A stretch of DNA of 64,000 nucleotides from Deltaproteobacteria bacterium (GCA_020848545.1 JADLHZ010000021.1:1-64000), one strand, 5' to 3'. Positions 47,890-57,746 are shown, numbered from the stretch's first letter. Notes: a model not told the origin generated them from the letters alone. Numbers and translations: made by a program.

Positions 47890-49260
47890 CTATTCTTCCG
47901 TGACTCCCGCGCGGCGCCGCAAGATCGCGCCCGTCTCATTCCCATCCGACGTTCCGTTGGCGCGCTCTCGTAAGTAATCGTAGAGCTCGTCTTCCTTGGC
48001 GCTCACCTTGTCGCCGAGCGCCAGCGTGCTGACGTCCTCCGGCTCGTTCTGCAAGATGCCGTCGAGGCGCTTGCCCTTCCACTTCGTCACTTCGAGCCAC
48101 ATCCACTCGGTGTTGCCGTCGTAGGTCTTGAACGGCGCCTTCACCGAGAGAGAGTCGCCGGCCTTTCTGCCCTTCTCGAACCAGCGCTTGATCTCGCCGC
48201 TGATCTTCTTCCGCGCGCGATCACGGGCGGCGAGCAGCTCTTCGTCGTCGGGGGCGGTGGCGCTCACTTGCTCGGCGGCGGCCCCGAACAAGGCGGAAAT
48301 CGCCGCGGCGTCGCAGACCGTCGTGCCGGCGCAGTTGTCGCCGGGAAACGCGATCGCGAGCTGATCGGCCTGGTTGTCTCCGTCCTCGGGCTCGACTTCC
48401 TTCAGGTGCAGCGTGACGGTGCCATGCGCGCCGTCGACGACGAGTGCCTCGAGGCTTTCGCGCACGTCCTTGTGCTTCACCTTGGCGATCGCGATCTCGT
48501 ACTCGCCGGGCTCATCGATCGGCTCGCCTTCGAGCATGAGCTGCGCCGTCAGGTTGAGGACGCTCGTCAGCTGGTTCGCGTGGCGGCCGCCGGCGGCCAA
48601 GTAAGTGAGCTCGAAGCCGCCGAGCTTGTTCATGCCCAAGCTGACGAAGCGGTAGCCGTTGTCCGTCTCGTAGAAGTGCCAGTTCACTTGCAAGATCGCG
48701 TTCGGCGCCCCGTCGCTCCAGCCGGCGACGCGCCGCTCATGCCAGGCGGCGATGCTCATGATCTGGCGCGTGCTCTCGTCCCATGGAAAGCCGTCGAGCG
48801 CGGTGGCGAGCGCTTCGATCGCTTTGGCCGCCGCGACATGCTCCTTCTCACTGCGCGGGTTCGTCATCGAGAAGTCGACGACGACGGCGCGATCGCATGC
48901 ATAGACCTTCTTCTTTTGTGCGTCGTCCACGCCTTTGGCCATCGCGGCGAAGTGCTCGTCCTTTGGCAGCGCGTAGTCTTCGAGCGTGCGCTCGTGCACG
49001 TCCGCCTGGCCGGCATACATCTTCGTGAGCAAGGCCGTCGCCTTCGCCGCGCCGCCGGGTTTGTTCGTGTAGACGGCGTACTGGACTTTGTGAGGCCCGG
49101 GATCTTGCTGGGTGCTCTGCGGCGCCGGCTCGGTCGGCTCACTCGCTGCGGTCGCGACCGGCGGAGGCGCTTCTTCGGGCGCCGTCGCTATATAATAAAG
49201 GAGGAGACCACCGAGGAGGAGCGCCGCCAGGGCGAGTTGCAGCTGGCGCTCTTGGCTCAT
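47890..49260 (-). CDS. Membrane-anchored DUF2314 protein
   Basis: This 456-residue protein has an N-terminal anchor (QLALAALLLGGLLLYYIAT) followed by a Pro/Ala/Thr linker. The middle region (60-340) has no recognised family. A C-terminal DUF2314 domain (about 365-435: FKTYDGNTEWMWLEVTKWKG, then GILQNEPEDV) completes it. DUF2314 domains are small and beta-rich and of unknown function. It is probably periplasmic or extracytoplasmic. It lies 18 bp after the dipeptidase-like gene on the same strand. Confidence 0.7.
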   Translation of the reverse strand: MSQERQLQLALAALLLGGLLLYYIATAPEEAPPPVATAASEPTEPAPQSTQQDPGPHKVQYAVYTNKPGGAAKATALLTKMYAGQADVHERTLEDYALPKDEHFAAMAKGVDDAQKKKVYACDRAVVVDFSMTNPRSEKEHVAAAKAIEALATALDGFPWDESTRQIMSIAAWHERRVAGWSDGAPNAILQVNWHFYETDNGYRFVSLGMNKLGGFELTYLAAGGRHANQLTSVLNLTAQLMLEGEPIDEPGEYEIAIAKVKHKDVRESLEALVVDGAHGTVTLHLKEVEPEDGDNQADQLAIAFPGDNCAGTTVCDAAAISALFGAAAEQVSATAPDDEELLAARDRARKKISGEIKRWFEKGRKAGDSLSVKAPFKTYDGNTEWMWLEVTKWKGKRLDGILQNEPEDVSTLALGDKVSAKEDELYDYLRERANGTSDGNETGAILRRRAGVTEE

Positions 49261-49278
49261 GCGGCAAGGCTAGCAGCG

Positions 49279-50370
49279 TTAGGGCCGGATCGCCTTCAAC
49301 ACGCGCAAGAAGTTCGCGCCCAGGATCTTGTGGATGCGCTCGGGCGTCCACTTGCGATCGAGCATGTGCTGCACGAGGCGCGGCAGCTCGAGGCAGGTCG
49401 GCATGTCGATCGGCGGGATGATCATGCCGTCCCAATCGCTGCCGAGCGAGGCGTAGTCTTCGCCCACCACGTTCACGATGTGCTCCAGGTGATCGACCAC
49501 GCGCACCGATTTGCAGCCCCAGAACGGCCCGCCGAGGAAGGGCGATTGGTACATGACGCCCATCGTGCCGCCGGAGCTCGCGATCGTGCGGAGCTGCTCG
49601 TCGTCGAGGTTGCGCCAGTGCTCGGTCACCGCGTTGACGCCGGTGTGCGTGACGATGAGCGGCTGCGACTTGTCGTGCACGGACACCGCGTCGAAGAAGC
49701 CCTTGCGATTGATGTGCGCGAGGTCGACCAGGATCTTTCGCGCGTTCAGGCGCTTCACGTAGTCCTTGCCGAAGGTCGTGAGCCCGTCCTCCGGCCGCCC
49801 GAGCGACTTCTTCACGTTCGGCGCGCTGGTCACGCCGAGCGTCGAGGTCGACAAGTGCACGAGCGTGATGCGCACAATGAGGTCGTCGGTGATGAGGTCG
49901 AGCACGTCCTCGTCGCGATCGAGCGCGTTGCCGCCTTGGATGCTCAACATCGCGACGTGCTTTCCCTGCGCGCGCGCGGCGTCGTATTGCGTACGATTGC
50001 GCGCGATCGCGACGTGCTCGGGCACCGTGGCGAAGATCGCTTGGATCTCGTCGAGGTTCCGCTTGAAGGTTCGCGCACGGCTTTTGCTCGAGCGCAGCGG
50101 GTTCGTGGTGATCGACCACAGGCCGCCGGCAATCCTGGCCTCGCGCAAGCGTGGGAGGTCCGCCTGTGAGTAGAAGCGCCCGCCGAGCAGGCCGCTGCCA
50201 TGGCGCTTCCTCAAGTCGTAGCCGAACACGCGGTGCCAGATGAACGTGTCGATGTGCAGATCGATGACTTCGGCGCTCCGATAGACGTCGATCGCTTCGC
50301 GCGAGATGCCGAGCGCCTTCGCCCAGCCGTCCGGATCCTGCTGCCAATCTTTGTAACGGATCGCGATCAC
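49279..50370 (-). CDS. Membrane dipeptidase-like amidohydrolase (altered metal site)
   Basis: This 363-residue member of the renal dipeptidase family has the expected zinc motifs VIDLHIDTF (HxD), ITLVHLS, VDLAHIN, IVTHTGVNA and SLGSDWDG. The bridging glutamate, normally in a (V/I)EGG block, is glutamine here (LSIQGGNALD). This may change or abolish hydrolysis. It starts with GTG 50370 overlapping the aldehyde dehydrogenase stop (GTGA), so the two are coupled. Natural substrates would be dipeptides or N-acyl amino acids. Confidence 0.8.
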   Translation of the reverse strand: MIAIRYKDWQQDPDGWAKALGISREAIDVYRSAEVIDLHIDTFIWHRVFGYDLRKRHGSGLLGGRFYSQADLPRLREARIAGGLWSITTNPLRSSKSRARTFKRNLDEIQAIFATVPEHVAIARNRTQYDAARAQGKHVAMLSIQGGNALDRDEDVLDLITDDLIVRITLVHLSTSTLGVTSAPNVKKSLGRPEDGLTTFGKDYVKRLNARKILVDLAHINRKGFFDAVSVHDKSQPLIVTHTGVNAVTEHWRNLDDEQLRTIASSGGTMGVMYQSPFLGGPFWGCKSVRVVDHLEHIVNVVGEDYASLGSDWDGMIIPPIDMPTCLELPRLVQHMLDRKWTPERIHKILGANFLRVLKAIRP

Positions 50371-51956
50371 TTGCCGGCTCCGCGCGCCCCGTCGAGGATG
50401 CGCTTCTGTCGCTTCTTCATCAGGCCCGGGATCTTCAAGGCGCCGAGGACCTTGCCGAGCTGCGCCGCGAGCAAGCGTTCGCCGATGTCCGTCAGCACCT
50501 TGTCCGCCGGCGCCCACCAAAAGTCCGGCCCTTTGTTCGAGTCGATGACGACGGTGCGCGGGCGCGTGAACGAGTGCAGCGAGAACTCGCTGTTGGCCAC
50601 GCCGTAGCCCGTGTCTTTGACGCCGGTCCACGGCGCCGACGGGATGGCGCCGGTGAAGCCGTGGTTGTTGATGAAGATGGTGCCGGCCTCGAAGCGCGGC
50701 GCGAGCGCCTTCGCTTTGGCCACGTCCTTCGTCCAAATCGACGCGTTCAAGCCGTAGCGCGAGTCGTTCGCGAGCTTCACCGCTTCGTCCACGTCTTTGA
50801 CGCGGACGATCGCGATCACCGGGCCGAAGGTCTCGTCGTTGACGACGGCCATCGTGTGGTCGCAGCGATCGAGCACCGTCGGCTGATACCAAAGACCGAC
50901 GCCTGTCCTCTTGCCGCCGCAGACGAGCTTCGCGCCCTTCGCCACCGCCTCACCGACATGCGTCTCGACGAGCTGCAGCTGCGCCGGCGTGCTCAACGGT
51001 GAGAGCTCGGCGACGCTCAAATCATCGCCCGGCATCGGCACGCGGATCGCGGCCGCGGCTTTGCCGAGGGCGTCGACGAAGCGGTCGGCGATTGCGTTCG
51101 GCACGTACACGCGCTCGATGGCGCCGCAGTCTTGGCCGCAGGTGAGGAAGCCGACGCCGAGCACGCCGGCGACGGTGCGATCGAAGTCGCAGTCTTCGAG
51201 CACGAGCGCCGCGTCTTTGCCGCCGAGCTCGATGCTGCACGGGATCATCCGCTCCGCCGCGTGCTTGACGACGGCTTTGCCGCTCTTCACCGAGCCGGTG
51301 AAGACGAGCGAGTCGATGCCGGAGTCGATGAGCGCGCTGCCGACGTCTGCCGCGCCCTGCACGCACTGCACGATGCCCTTCGGCAAGTGCTCGGAGAGCA
51401 CCGCAGCGAACCACGCACCGGTGCGCGGCGCGTATTCGCTCGGCTTCATGATCACGGCGTTCCCGGAGAGCAGCGCCGGCATCATCGGCTTGAAGTACGC
51501 CGCCAAAGGATAGTTCCACGGCGCGATGATGCCGACGACGCCGCGCGCGATGATGTCGACGCGGCCTTTCTTTCCCGGCATCGCTATCGGGTTGATCGGC
51601 AGCTTGCGCGACTTCAGGTACGGCCGCGCCACGCTGATCCAGCTCTTCAAGTAGTCGACTGGGCCAATCGCTTCCGTCAGCAGCGCGAACGGCCGCAGCT
51701 TTCCGGCCTCGTCCTCGATGAGCTTCGCCGATTCTTCGGCCCGCGCGAGCGCCGCGTGACACGCCTTCTTCAAGATCTTCGCGCGCGCTTCGAAGCCGAG
51801 CGCTTCCCACGCGGGCTGCGCGGCGCGGGCGGCGGCGACGATGCTCGGGAGATCGGCGACGGGCGTCGTCTTGACGGGCGGAAGCGCTGCGAGATCCTGC
51901 GGCCGAACGCCGCCGATTTCGGTGGGGGAGAGCATGGGAGAGCGGGTATCGAGCAT
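50367..51956 (-). CDS. NAD(P)-dependent aldehyde dehydrogenase
   Basis: This 529-residue enzyme has the ALDH landmarks IIAPWNYPLAAYFKPMMPAL, VFTGSVKSGKAVVKHA (Rossmann loop), SIELGGKDAALVLEDCD (general base Glu) and LTCGQDCGAIERVYVPN (catalytic Cys). FGPVIAIVRV and FINNHGFTGAIPSAPW follow. A 60-residue C-terminal extension (WWAPADKVLTDIGERLLAAQ and basic residues) is longer than usual and may contact the membrane. It oxidises an aldehyde to the acid and is cotranscribed with the dipeptidase-like gene. Confidence 0.88.
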   Translation of the reverse strand: MLDTRSPMLSPTEIGGVRPQDLAALPPVKTTPVADLPSIVAAARAAQPAWEALGFEARAKILKKACHAALARAEESAKLIEDEAGKLRPFALLTEAIGPVDYLKSWISVARPYLKSRKLPINPIAMPGKKGRVDIIARGVVGIIAPWNYPLAAYFKPMMPALLSGNAVIMKPSEYAPRTGAWFAAVLSEHLPKGIVQCVQGAADVGSALIDSGIDSLVFTGSVKSGKAVVKHAAERMIPCSIELGGKDAALVLEDCDFDRTVAGVLGVGFLTCGQDCGAIERVYVPNAIADRFVDALGKAAAAIRVPMPGDDLSVAELSPLSTPAQLQLVETHVGEAVAKGAKLVCGGKRTGVGLWYQPTVLDRCDHTMAVVNDETFGPVIAIVRVKDVDEAVKLANDSRYGLNASIWTKDVAKAKALAPRFEAGTIFINNHGFTGAIPSAPWTGVKDTGYGVANSEFSLHSFTRPRTVVIDSNKGPDFWWAPADKVLTDIGERLLAAQLGKVLGALKIPGLMKKRQKRILDGARGAGK

Positions 51957-52021
51957 GGCGAGCCGTGTAGCTCTAAGGCCGCTGCTTTTCTACTGCGATG
52001 TTCGGCTCTCGCGAGGAGTGC

Positions 52022-52423
52022 TTACGCGGCCGCTTTCTTGAGCGCGACGATTTCCAGAACGGCGCCAATGGTCTCGGTCGCGACGAAAGCGAGGAAGATC
52101 TGCGAGGTGCCTGCGGCAAAGGTGGAATAGAGGATCACGGCAGACAGGAAGAAGCGCGCGCCGATGTCGCATTTCACCATGAATACATCGAGCGAACGCA
52201 TGCGCGCGATCGACCATACGAATGCGAGCACGCCGGTACAGTTGACGAACATGTGATGCATCGGCGTGAAGTCGGGGAACTGGCCGCCGAGGCCGAGGCT
52301 CTGGTGCAGCGACGCGTAAAGGCCGATCGTGAGCACCGACACGCCGGGCACCGCCATCCCAATCGTCGAAACGATGTCGTAGATGCAAACGCCGCGAATG
52401 AGCTTCTGGGAGGTTGGATTCAT
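52022..52423 (-). CDS. Four-helix membrane protein
   Basis: This 133-residue protein has four predicted membrane helices (about 12-35, 50-70, 85-105, 108-127) and little loop sequence. It starts MNPTSQKLIRGVCIYD after AGGGGAA. No family is recognised; it resembles small DoxX/DUF-type four-helix proteins. It is divergent from the ABC ATPase gene. Confidence 0.6.
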   Translation of the reverse strand: MNPTSQKLIRGVCIYDIVSTIGMAVPGVSVLTIGLYASLHQSLGLGGQFPDFTPMHHMFVNCTGVLAFVWSIARMRSLDVFMVKCDIGARFFLSAVILYSTFAAGTSQIFLAFVATETIGAVLEIVALKKAAA

Positions 52424-52573
52424 CGTCTGTTGTTCCCCTTGTAGGTGTCCACCATCCCTCCATTGTACCGAAGGATCGCCACAATCCAAATTCATGGAGA
52501 AACGGCTCTTCAAGGAGCCGAATCGGAGCTCGTAGCTTGAAATGATCCCGCGAGCTTGTAGACTGCCGCGCCG

Positions 52574-53251
52574 ATGCCGGAGCCCATTGTCACGCTCGTA
52601 GATGTCGCCAAATCTTACTATAAGGGCTCGCTCGAGATCCCCGTGCTCGATGGCATCGATTTGGAAATCCAGCCGGGGAGCTTCGAGGCGCTGATGGGGC
52701 CTTCCGGCTCGGGCAAATCGACGCTCTTGTATCTGATGGCCGGACTCGATCGCCCAACTGCCGGCTCGATTCGCGTGATCGGCGCCGATTTGGGCAGCCT
52801 CAGCGACGCGCAGTTATCGGAGTGGCGCGCCCTCAACATGGGATTCGTTTTTCAGCAGTACAACCTGGTGCCGGTTCTCACGGCGGCCGAAAACGTCGAG
52901 TTGCCACTCCTGCTGCGCAAGAAATTGACCAAGGCGCAGCGCGCTGAGCGAGTCGCGATTGCGCTCGAGGCGGCAGGGCTCAAAGGGCGCGACCATCACT
53001 ACCCGCGCGAGCTGTCAGGCGGGCAAGAACAACGTGTGGCGATCGCCAGAGCCATCGTCGGAGATCCGAAGATCATCATCTGCGACGAGCCCACCGGCGA
53101 TCTCGACGGCGAAAGCGCCAATGCGATCCTCGATCTCCTCGGCACCCTCAACAAAGAGTTCGGCAAGAGCATCTTCATGGTCACGCACGATCCAGACGCC
53201 GCGGATCGGGCGACGGTCCAGCGCCGCCTCAAGAAGGGCAGGTTGCTCTAA
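52574..53251 (+). CDS. ABC exporter ATP-binding protein (MacB/LolD type)
   Basis: This 225-residue ATPase has Walker A GPSGSGKST, Q-loop FVFQQYNLVPVLTAAENVEL (typical of the MacB/LolD/FtsE group), signature LSGGQEQRVAIARAIVGDP, Walker B IIICDEPTGDLD and switch VTHD. It would power FtsX-type permeases. Its permease genes are not adjacent but lie at 57939-60206, with adaptor and TolC genes on the opposite strand between. Confidence 0.87.
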   Translation: MPEPIVTLVDVAKSYYKGSLEIPVLDGIDLEIQPGSFEALMGPSGSGKSTLLYLMAGLDRPTAGSIRVIGADLGSLSDAQLSEWRALNMGFVFQQYNLVPVLTAAENVELPLLLRKKLTKAQRAERVAIALEAAGLKGRDHHYPRELSGGQEQRVAIARAIVGDPKIIICDEPTGDLDGESANAILDLLGTLNKEFGKSIFMVTHDPDAADRATVQRRLKKGRLL

Positions 53252-53261
53252 GGGCCGGTCA

Positions 53262-54578
53262 CTACAAGCCGAGCGGGAGCGTTGCGCTGATGTGCAATAG
53301 CAGCCGTGCCGTTGCGAGCTCGGCGCCCGCTTGAATCTGCGCCACCTCCGCAGCAAAAAGGTCGCGCTCCGCGCTGATTACCTCGATCTGACTCATGACG
53401 CCGGCGACGTACCGGTTATGTGCCACCTCGGACGCACTGCGCGCCGCGGCCACTTGGGTGCGCGCCGCTTTCACATTGGTCAACGCGGCGTTGAAACGTT
53501 GCCAATCGTTGTGGATGGCGTCGACGGCGGCCAAGCGCGTCTTCTCCGCGATCATTCGCGCGACCTGTGCTTGCGCCTTCTGCGCCGGCAACCCCATCCA
53601 GCTTTGCACGTCGAAACGCCAGTTCAGCGTGACCCCTGTCGTGAACTGCGTCGCAACGCCCGTGAAGCTCGTGGCATTCGAAATCTGCTCGGTGAATTGG
53701 GCATTCACCGTCGGCAATTGGCTGTAAGCGATTTGTGCGGCGATGCGCTCCGCGGCGACCGCTTCTTGTTGTGTCGCTTTCAGGGCTGGAACGTTCTGCG
53801 CACGCTCTTCGAGTTGTTTGTAGTGCGGCTCGACCGCTTGGTTTTCCGGTGGCATGGAGATGAAATCGTCCGGCTCGAGGCCCGTGAGCGTGCGCAAGGT
53901 GCGCTTCGCCTGCGCCGCCAGCGAGAGATTGCCCGCAAGCACTTGCGCGCGTGATTCCATCTCTGCTTCGGAACGCAACCGGTCGAGTTGGGTCACGGAG
54001 CCCGCGGCCGCGCGTGCTGATTGCAGGGCCAGCTGGGATTTCGCCACGCCGTGAGATCGCTCTGCGGATTGAACGACGGCGCAGGCAGCGACATAGGAAT
54101 AGTAGGCGGTCACGATCGCCTTGCGCATGAGATCGCGGTTCGCGGTGTCGCGTGCTTCGGTGGCGGCGAGCGCCGCCTTCGCCTGCGAGATCTTCATCCA
54201 TCGCCCCCAGTCGATGAGGGGCAAGCTGGCGCTGACGGTCGCACTGAGTTGGTGATGCAGCTGAATCGGGATCTGATAGATGGCGTTGAAGAGCCCCGTT
54301 TGTGTTCCGTCAGGATTGTTGACGATCGAAATGCCTTGCAGCGGATCGGCAACTGCGACGACCGCCTCCGCCTGGTTGTAAGTGTAACCCCCGGTGGCCG
54401 TGGCGACGGGCAGCAACCCGGTCCAACTTTGTTGCAGGTTGCGCTCGGCGACCACGGTCTGTCCGCGCGAAATTTGTCGATCGATGTTGTTGATTTCGGC
54501 CGCATCCATGAACTCTTTGAGTGAGGATGCGTCGATCGCCAGGCAGAGCAAGAGCAGTTCCACAGCCACCTCGGCCAC
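53262..54578 (-). CDS. TolC family outer membrane efflux protein
   Basis: This 438-residue protein has the TolC duplication. SLPLIDWGRWMKISQAKAAL begins repeat 1's coiled coil and TLNWRFDVQSWMGLPAQKAQ begins repeat 2, each followed by long heptad-rich helices. The N-terminus (GTG 54578, VAVELLLLCLAIDA) is hydrophobic but an odd signal peptide, so the true start may differ. It forms the outer-membrane channel for the exporter encoded around it. Confidence 0.82.
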   Translation of the reverse strand: MAEVAVELLLLCLAIDASSLKEFMDAAEINNIDRQISRGQTVVAERNLQQSWTGLLPVATATGGYTYNQAEAVVAVADPLQGISIVNNPDGTQTGLFNAIYQIPIQLHHQLSATVSASLPLIDWGRWMKISQAKAALAATEARDTANRDLMRKAIVTAYYSYVAACAVVQSAERSHGVAKSQLALQSARAAAGSVTQLDRLRSEAEMESRAQVLAGNLSLAAQAKRTLRTLTGLEPDDFISMPPENQAVEPHYKQLEERAQNVPALKATQQEAVAAERIAAQIAYSQLPTVNAQFTEQISNATSFTGVATQFTTGVTLNWRFDVQSWMGLPAQKAQAQVARMIAEKTRLAAVDAIHNDWQRFNAALTNVKAARTQVAAARSASEVAHNRYVAGVMSQIEVISAERDLFAAEVAQIQAGAELATARLLLHISATLPLGL

Positions 54579-54635
54579 GATCGTAGCCGGAAGCCGCGCC
54601 GCCGCAAAAAAACCCCTGTGCGAGTCGGCCCGCCG

Positions 54636-55133
54636 TTACTTCGCCGGCGCCGGCGGCGGCGGCGGCCAGAACATGTACAATCGCAGGTCCGTCACCATCC
54701 AGGTCTTGCCCTTCTTGACCAGCGCCAAGGTCCAACGCGTCCCGCCCGTGCCGCGAGATCCGTTGAGCATGAGCGCGTTCTCGTGTTCGACGCTCGCGTC
54801 GATCAGGATCGCATCGTGGCCGAGCTTGCGCGCGCCTTCGAGGGTCGCCTTCGACTTCGTGCCCTGGAGCAAGGTGTTGACGTTTTCCACGATGATCTTT
54901 GTAGCGTCCGCCTTGCCCTTGCCGGTGCGGCCAAAAGGATCGCCCACCACTCCTTCTTCGATAAATCCGCTCATGAATGCGTTGGCGTCACCCGCGTTCA
55001 GAGCAGCGACGAGCTTGTCGAGCGTCGCGTGCGCCACGGTCTTCTCATCATCGGACTTGTCAGACTTCTCGGCTTTCGCAGCGAAAGAGGTGGTTGCGCT
55101 CAAAACAACGAGGACGGCGACGGCGGCCTTCAT
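54636..55133 (-). CDS. Secreted NTF2/SnoaL-like protein
   Basis: This 165-residue protein has a cleavable signal peptide (MKAAVAVLVVLSATTSFAA), a charged spacer, then a small alpha+beta cone fold of the NTF2-like/DUF4440 type (TLDKLVAALNAGDANAFMSG, then WTLALVKKGKTWMVTDLRL). The C-terminus is proline-rich. It lies between the TolC and adaptor genes on the same strand and may be a periplasmic accessory. Confidence 0.65.
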   Translation of the reverse strand: MKAAVAVLVVLSATTSFAAKAEKSDKSDDEKTVAHATLDKLVAALNAGDANAFMSGFIEEGVVGDPFGRTGKGKADATKIIVENVNTLLQGTKSKATLEGARKLGHDAILIDASVEHENALMLNGSRGTGGTRWTLALVKKGKTWMVTDLRLYMFWPPPPPAPAK

Positions 55134-55273
55134 TCAGTATCTCCTTGTGAGTGCCTCACTCTTATCCCGCGACGGAGCGATTGCACGTTTTCTCGCGCGA
55201 AACTTCTTTCCGCGCGCGCCACACGCCGACGAGATCGCCCCGTCATATGCGTCGGAGGCCGTCGCTCAGCCAG

Positions 55274-56491
55274 TCAGTCGGTGACGACGGCGTCGCCATC
55301 TTTGAGCGTTGGCGGCGGGTCGACAATCACGGTGGTGCCAACGCTCGGGCCGGTCTTCAGCGTCACGGAGCCGTCGTTGTTGGGTTCGCCGACGCTCACG
55401 GGCACGAGGCGCACCTTGCCGTCATCGAGCGTGAAAACCGCTGGCGCACCGGCGTGTTGAATCACGGCGCTGGCGGGAATGGCGGATCGCGGCATCTGGT
55501 TCAGCTGCGCCGGATCGATGGGTTTGGACAAGAAGGCCGCCTTCGCCGCCATTTGCGGCAGCACCTTCTCGGGACTGTCGACGAAGGCGATGCGAACGAG
55601 GACGGTCGCTTTGTGTCGATCAACGGTCCGGCGAACGTCGGCCACTTGTCCGCGATACCGGCGTGTCGTGAGCGCATCGAAAGTGAGCTCCACGGGGCCG
55701 CCGATCTCGACCATGTCGATCTTGTTTTCCGCGACATCGGTCTCCACGAGAAGCGACGACAAGTCGATGATCTCCACGAGCCCATCGGTATTGGTCATCT
55801 CTCCGGGCCGTGCGAACACGCGGGTGACGGTTCCGGAGATGGGCGCCGTGACTTTCATATCGTCGACCTGAAGCCGCATACGCTCGGCTCGGGCTCGCGC
55901 GGAGGCGACCTCCGCCGCTGCCGCGCCGTGGGCGGCCGCCGCCGTTTGATAGCGCGATCGCGCGTCTTCGAGGGCCGCCTGCGTCGTGGAACCGGTGCGC
56001 GAAAGGTCCTGCTCGCGACGCAATCGGACCCGCGCGTCCTGGAGCGAAGCGATCGCGCCATTGAGCCGTGCTTTGGCTGTGCTCACGGCTGCACTCGCTT
56101 CGCTTGCGGCGGCCTTCGCGTCGCTGGCGTCGAGCAAAGCCACAGTTTCGCCGGCTTTGACCGCTTGGCCCTCGCGGACGAGCACGTTTGCCACACGGTT
56201 TTGATACTTCGCTGCGACGACGGCGTGGGTGCGTGGTACTGCGAACCCGGACGCGACGAGCTTGATGCTCTCGCCCTCCGTTCCGACGCGCCTCACCGAG
56301 GTCGTGCGGACCTGCGGCGTCGCTAACGTCGCATTGATTTGGGTGACGCCTAGATAAACCGCGGCGAGGATCGCGGCCGCCCCACAAATGAACAGGATGA
56401 TACGACCCCACGGGCTGCGCTTGCCCGGCGGCATTCGTTGAATTGGACGCTCGTCGTCGATTCTCAGCCGTGCGAGGTTGTCTAACGCCAC
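55274..56491 (-). CDS. HlyD/MacA-type periplasmic adaptor
   Basis: This 405-residue protein has an N-terminal membrane anchor (about 25-45). A lipoyl half-motif follows (VLVREGQAVKAGETVALLDA), then a long coiled-coil hairpin (DAKAAASEASAAVSTAKARL onwards). The second lipoyl half (APISGTVTRVFARPGEM) and beta-barrel/MP domains complete it. It bridges an FtsX-type permease to TolC. GTG 56491 is preferred; TTG 56509 adds six residues. Confidence 0.83.
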   Translation of the reverse strand: MALDNLARLRIDDERPIQRMPPGKRSPWGRIILFICGAAAILAAVYLGVTQINATLATPQVRTTSVRRVGTEGESIKLVASGFAVPRTHAVVAAKYQNRVANVLVREGQAVKAGETVALLDASDAKAAASEASAAVSTAKARLNGAIASLQDARVRLRREQDLSRTGSTTQAALEDARSRYQTAAAAHGAAAAEVASARARAERMRLQVDDMKVTAPISGTVTRVFARPGEMTNTDGLVEIIDLSSLLVETDVAENKIDMVEIGGPVELTFDALTTRRYRGQVADVRRTVDRHKATVLVRIAFVDSPEKVLPQMAAKAAFLSKPIDPAQLNQMPRSAIPASAVIQHAGAPAVFTLDDGKVRLVPVSVGEPNNDGSVTLKTGPSVGTTVIVDPPPTLKDGDAVVTD

Positions 56492-56603
56492 TCGCCGAGT
56501 ATGCCCCAAAGACAGAGCCGCACCACCACATTACTCACTCTCGACCTGGTGCCGACGGAGCGTGACGGCAACGTCGAGAATTCGCGTTCACTTGCGGGAG
56601 AAT

Positions 56604-57746
56604 TCATACGGCCCCCGAGTGAAAAACTTCGCCAGCAATAAAGAGCCGCACGAGGTCTGAAGAACCAGCCGCCAGCTGAAACATCTTCGCGTCGCGCATG
56701 AGCTTCTCGATGCGCTGCGTCTTTACGTAGCCGTGTGAGCCGAAGATTTGAACTGCATCGAGTGCTGCTTTCATCGCCGCATCCCCCGCGAAGCACTTGG
56801 CAACCAGGTCCTTTATCCTTGCCTTCTTTTCGTCGAACTGCCAGGCGGCTTGATAGGTGAGAAGTCGTCCCGCTTCGAGCCCAATCACCATTTCTGCAAC
56901 TCTGAGCTGGGTGGTTTGGAAAGACGCAACTTCTTGGCCATTCACCTTGCGCCGTTTCGCCCAATCCACGGCGAGCTCGAGCGCCGACCGAGCGAGCCCA
57001 AGAGACATGGCTGCAACCAGAAGACGAAATCGCAGCTGTGTTTGGCTAATGCACATCTGCGCCCGACCTTCTCCGCCGAGGAGACGATCGAAGGGAACCT
57101 TCACGTTTTCGAAGTTGACGACGACTATCTCGCACGCACGGCAACCCATCTTGTCGTGGCTGCTTTCGATCGAAATGCCAGGGAAGTCTTTGTCGACAAT
57201 CAGCGCGCAATTTGGCGGCCCGGGGTCGCTTCCCTCCAGGTGGGCGACCACGATCAACTGCGAGGCGACGCCACCGTTAGAGACCCAATATTTCTGTCCG
57301 TTCAAGAGATAGTGGTCGGCCTTTTTTTCTATTCTCGTCTGCGGCAGAGGGCCGCAGTGCTCGAATTCCGCGTAAGCGAGGGCGGCGAATCGCAGCTGCC
57401 CGACGAATGGTTTGACGAAACGCTGCCTCTGCTCATCGGTACCGTGCGAAATGATCGGACCTAGCCCAAGCTCGTTCATCAACATCGCCGAGGCGATCCC
57501 GGTGCAGCCCCGAGCGAGCTCTTCAGCGATGATCACCTGATCGAGCATTGGCCGGCCCTTGCCGCCGAGCGAGACGGGAATGGCGAGGTTGAGCCAGCCG
57601 GCCGAGTGGGCTTTTTTCATCACGACGTGGGGAAAGGCCTGCTGCTGGTCGAGCTCGGCGGCCACAGGGCTGATCTCGTTCTCGGCGAATTGGCGCGCGC
57701 TTCGCTGTAACTCCTCTTGTTCGTCGGACAACTCGAAGCCAATCAT
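56604..57746 (-). CDS. Acyl-CoA dehydrogenase
   Basis: This 380-residue flavoenzyme has the ACAD fold. The N-terminal helical domain is FELSDEQEELQRSARQFAEN. AYAEFEHCG occupies the place of the usual AxTEPxxGSD block, YWVSNG follows, and the C-terminal helices include QIFGSHGYVKTQRIEKLMRD (catalytic-base region) and AGSSDLVRLFIA. The AEFEHCG variant is unusual and may alter specificity. It oxidises an acyl-CoA to the 2-enoyl form. It stands alone, divergent from the FtsX genes. Confidence 0.85.
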   Translation of the reverse strand: MIGFELSDEQEELQRSARQFAENEISPVAAELDQQQAFPHVVMKKAHSAGWLNLAIPVSLGGKGRPMLDQVIIAEELARGCTGIASAMLMNELGLGPIISHGTDEQRQRFVKPFVGQLRFAALAYAEFEHCGPLPQTRIEKKADHYLLNGQKYWVSNGGVASQLIVVAHLEGSDPGPPNCALIVDKDFPGISIESSHDKMGCRACEIVVVNFENVKVPFDRLLGGEGRAQMCISQTQLRFRLLVAAMSLGLARSALELAVDWAKRRKVNGQEVASFQTTQLRVAEMVIGLEAGRLLTYQAAWQFDEKKARIKDLVAKCFAGDAAMKAALDAVQIFGSHGYVKTQRIEKLMRDAKMFQLAAGSSDLVRLFIAGEVFHSGAV

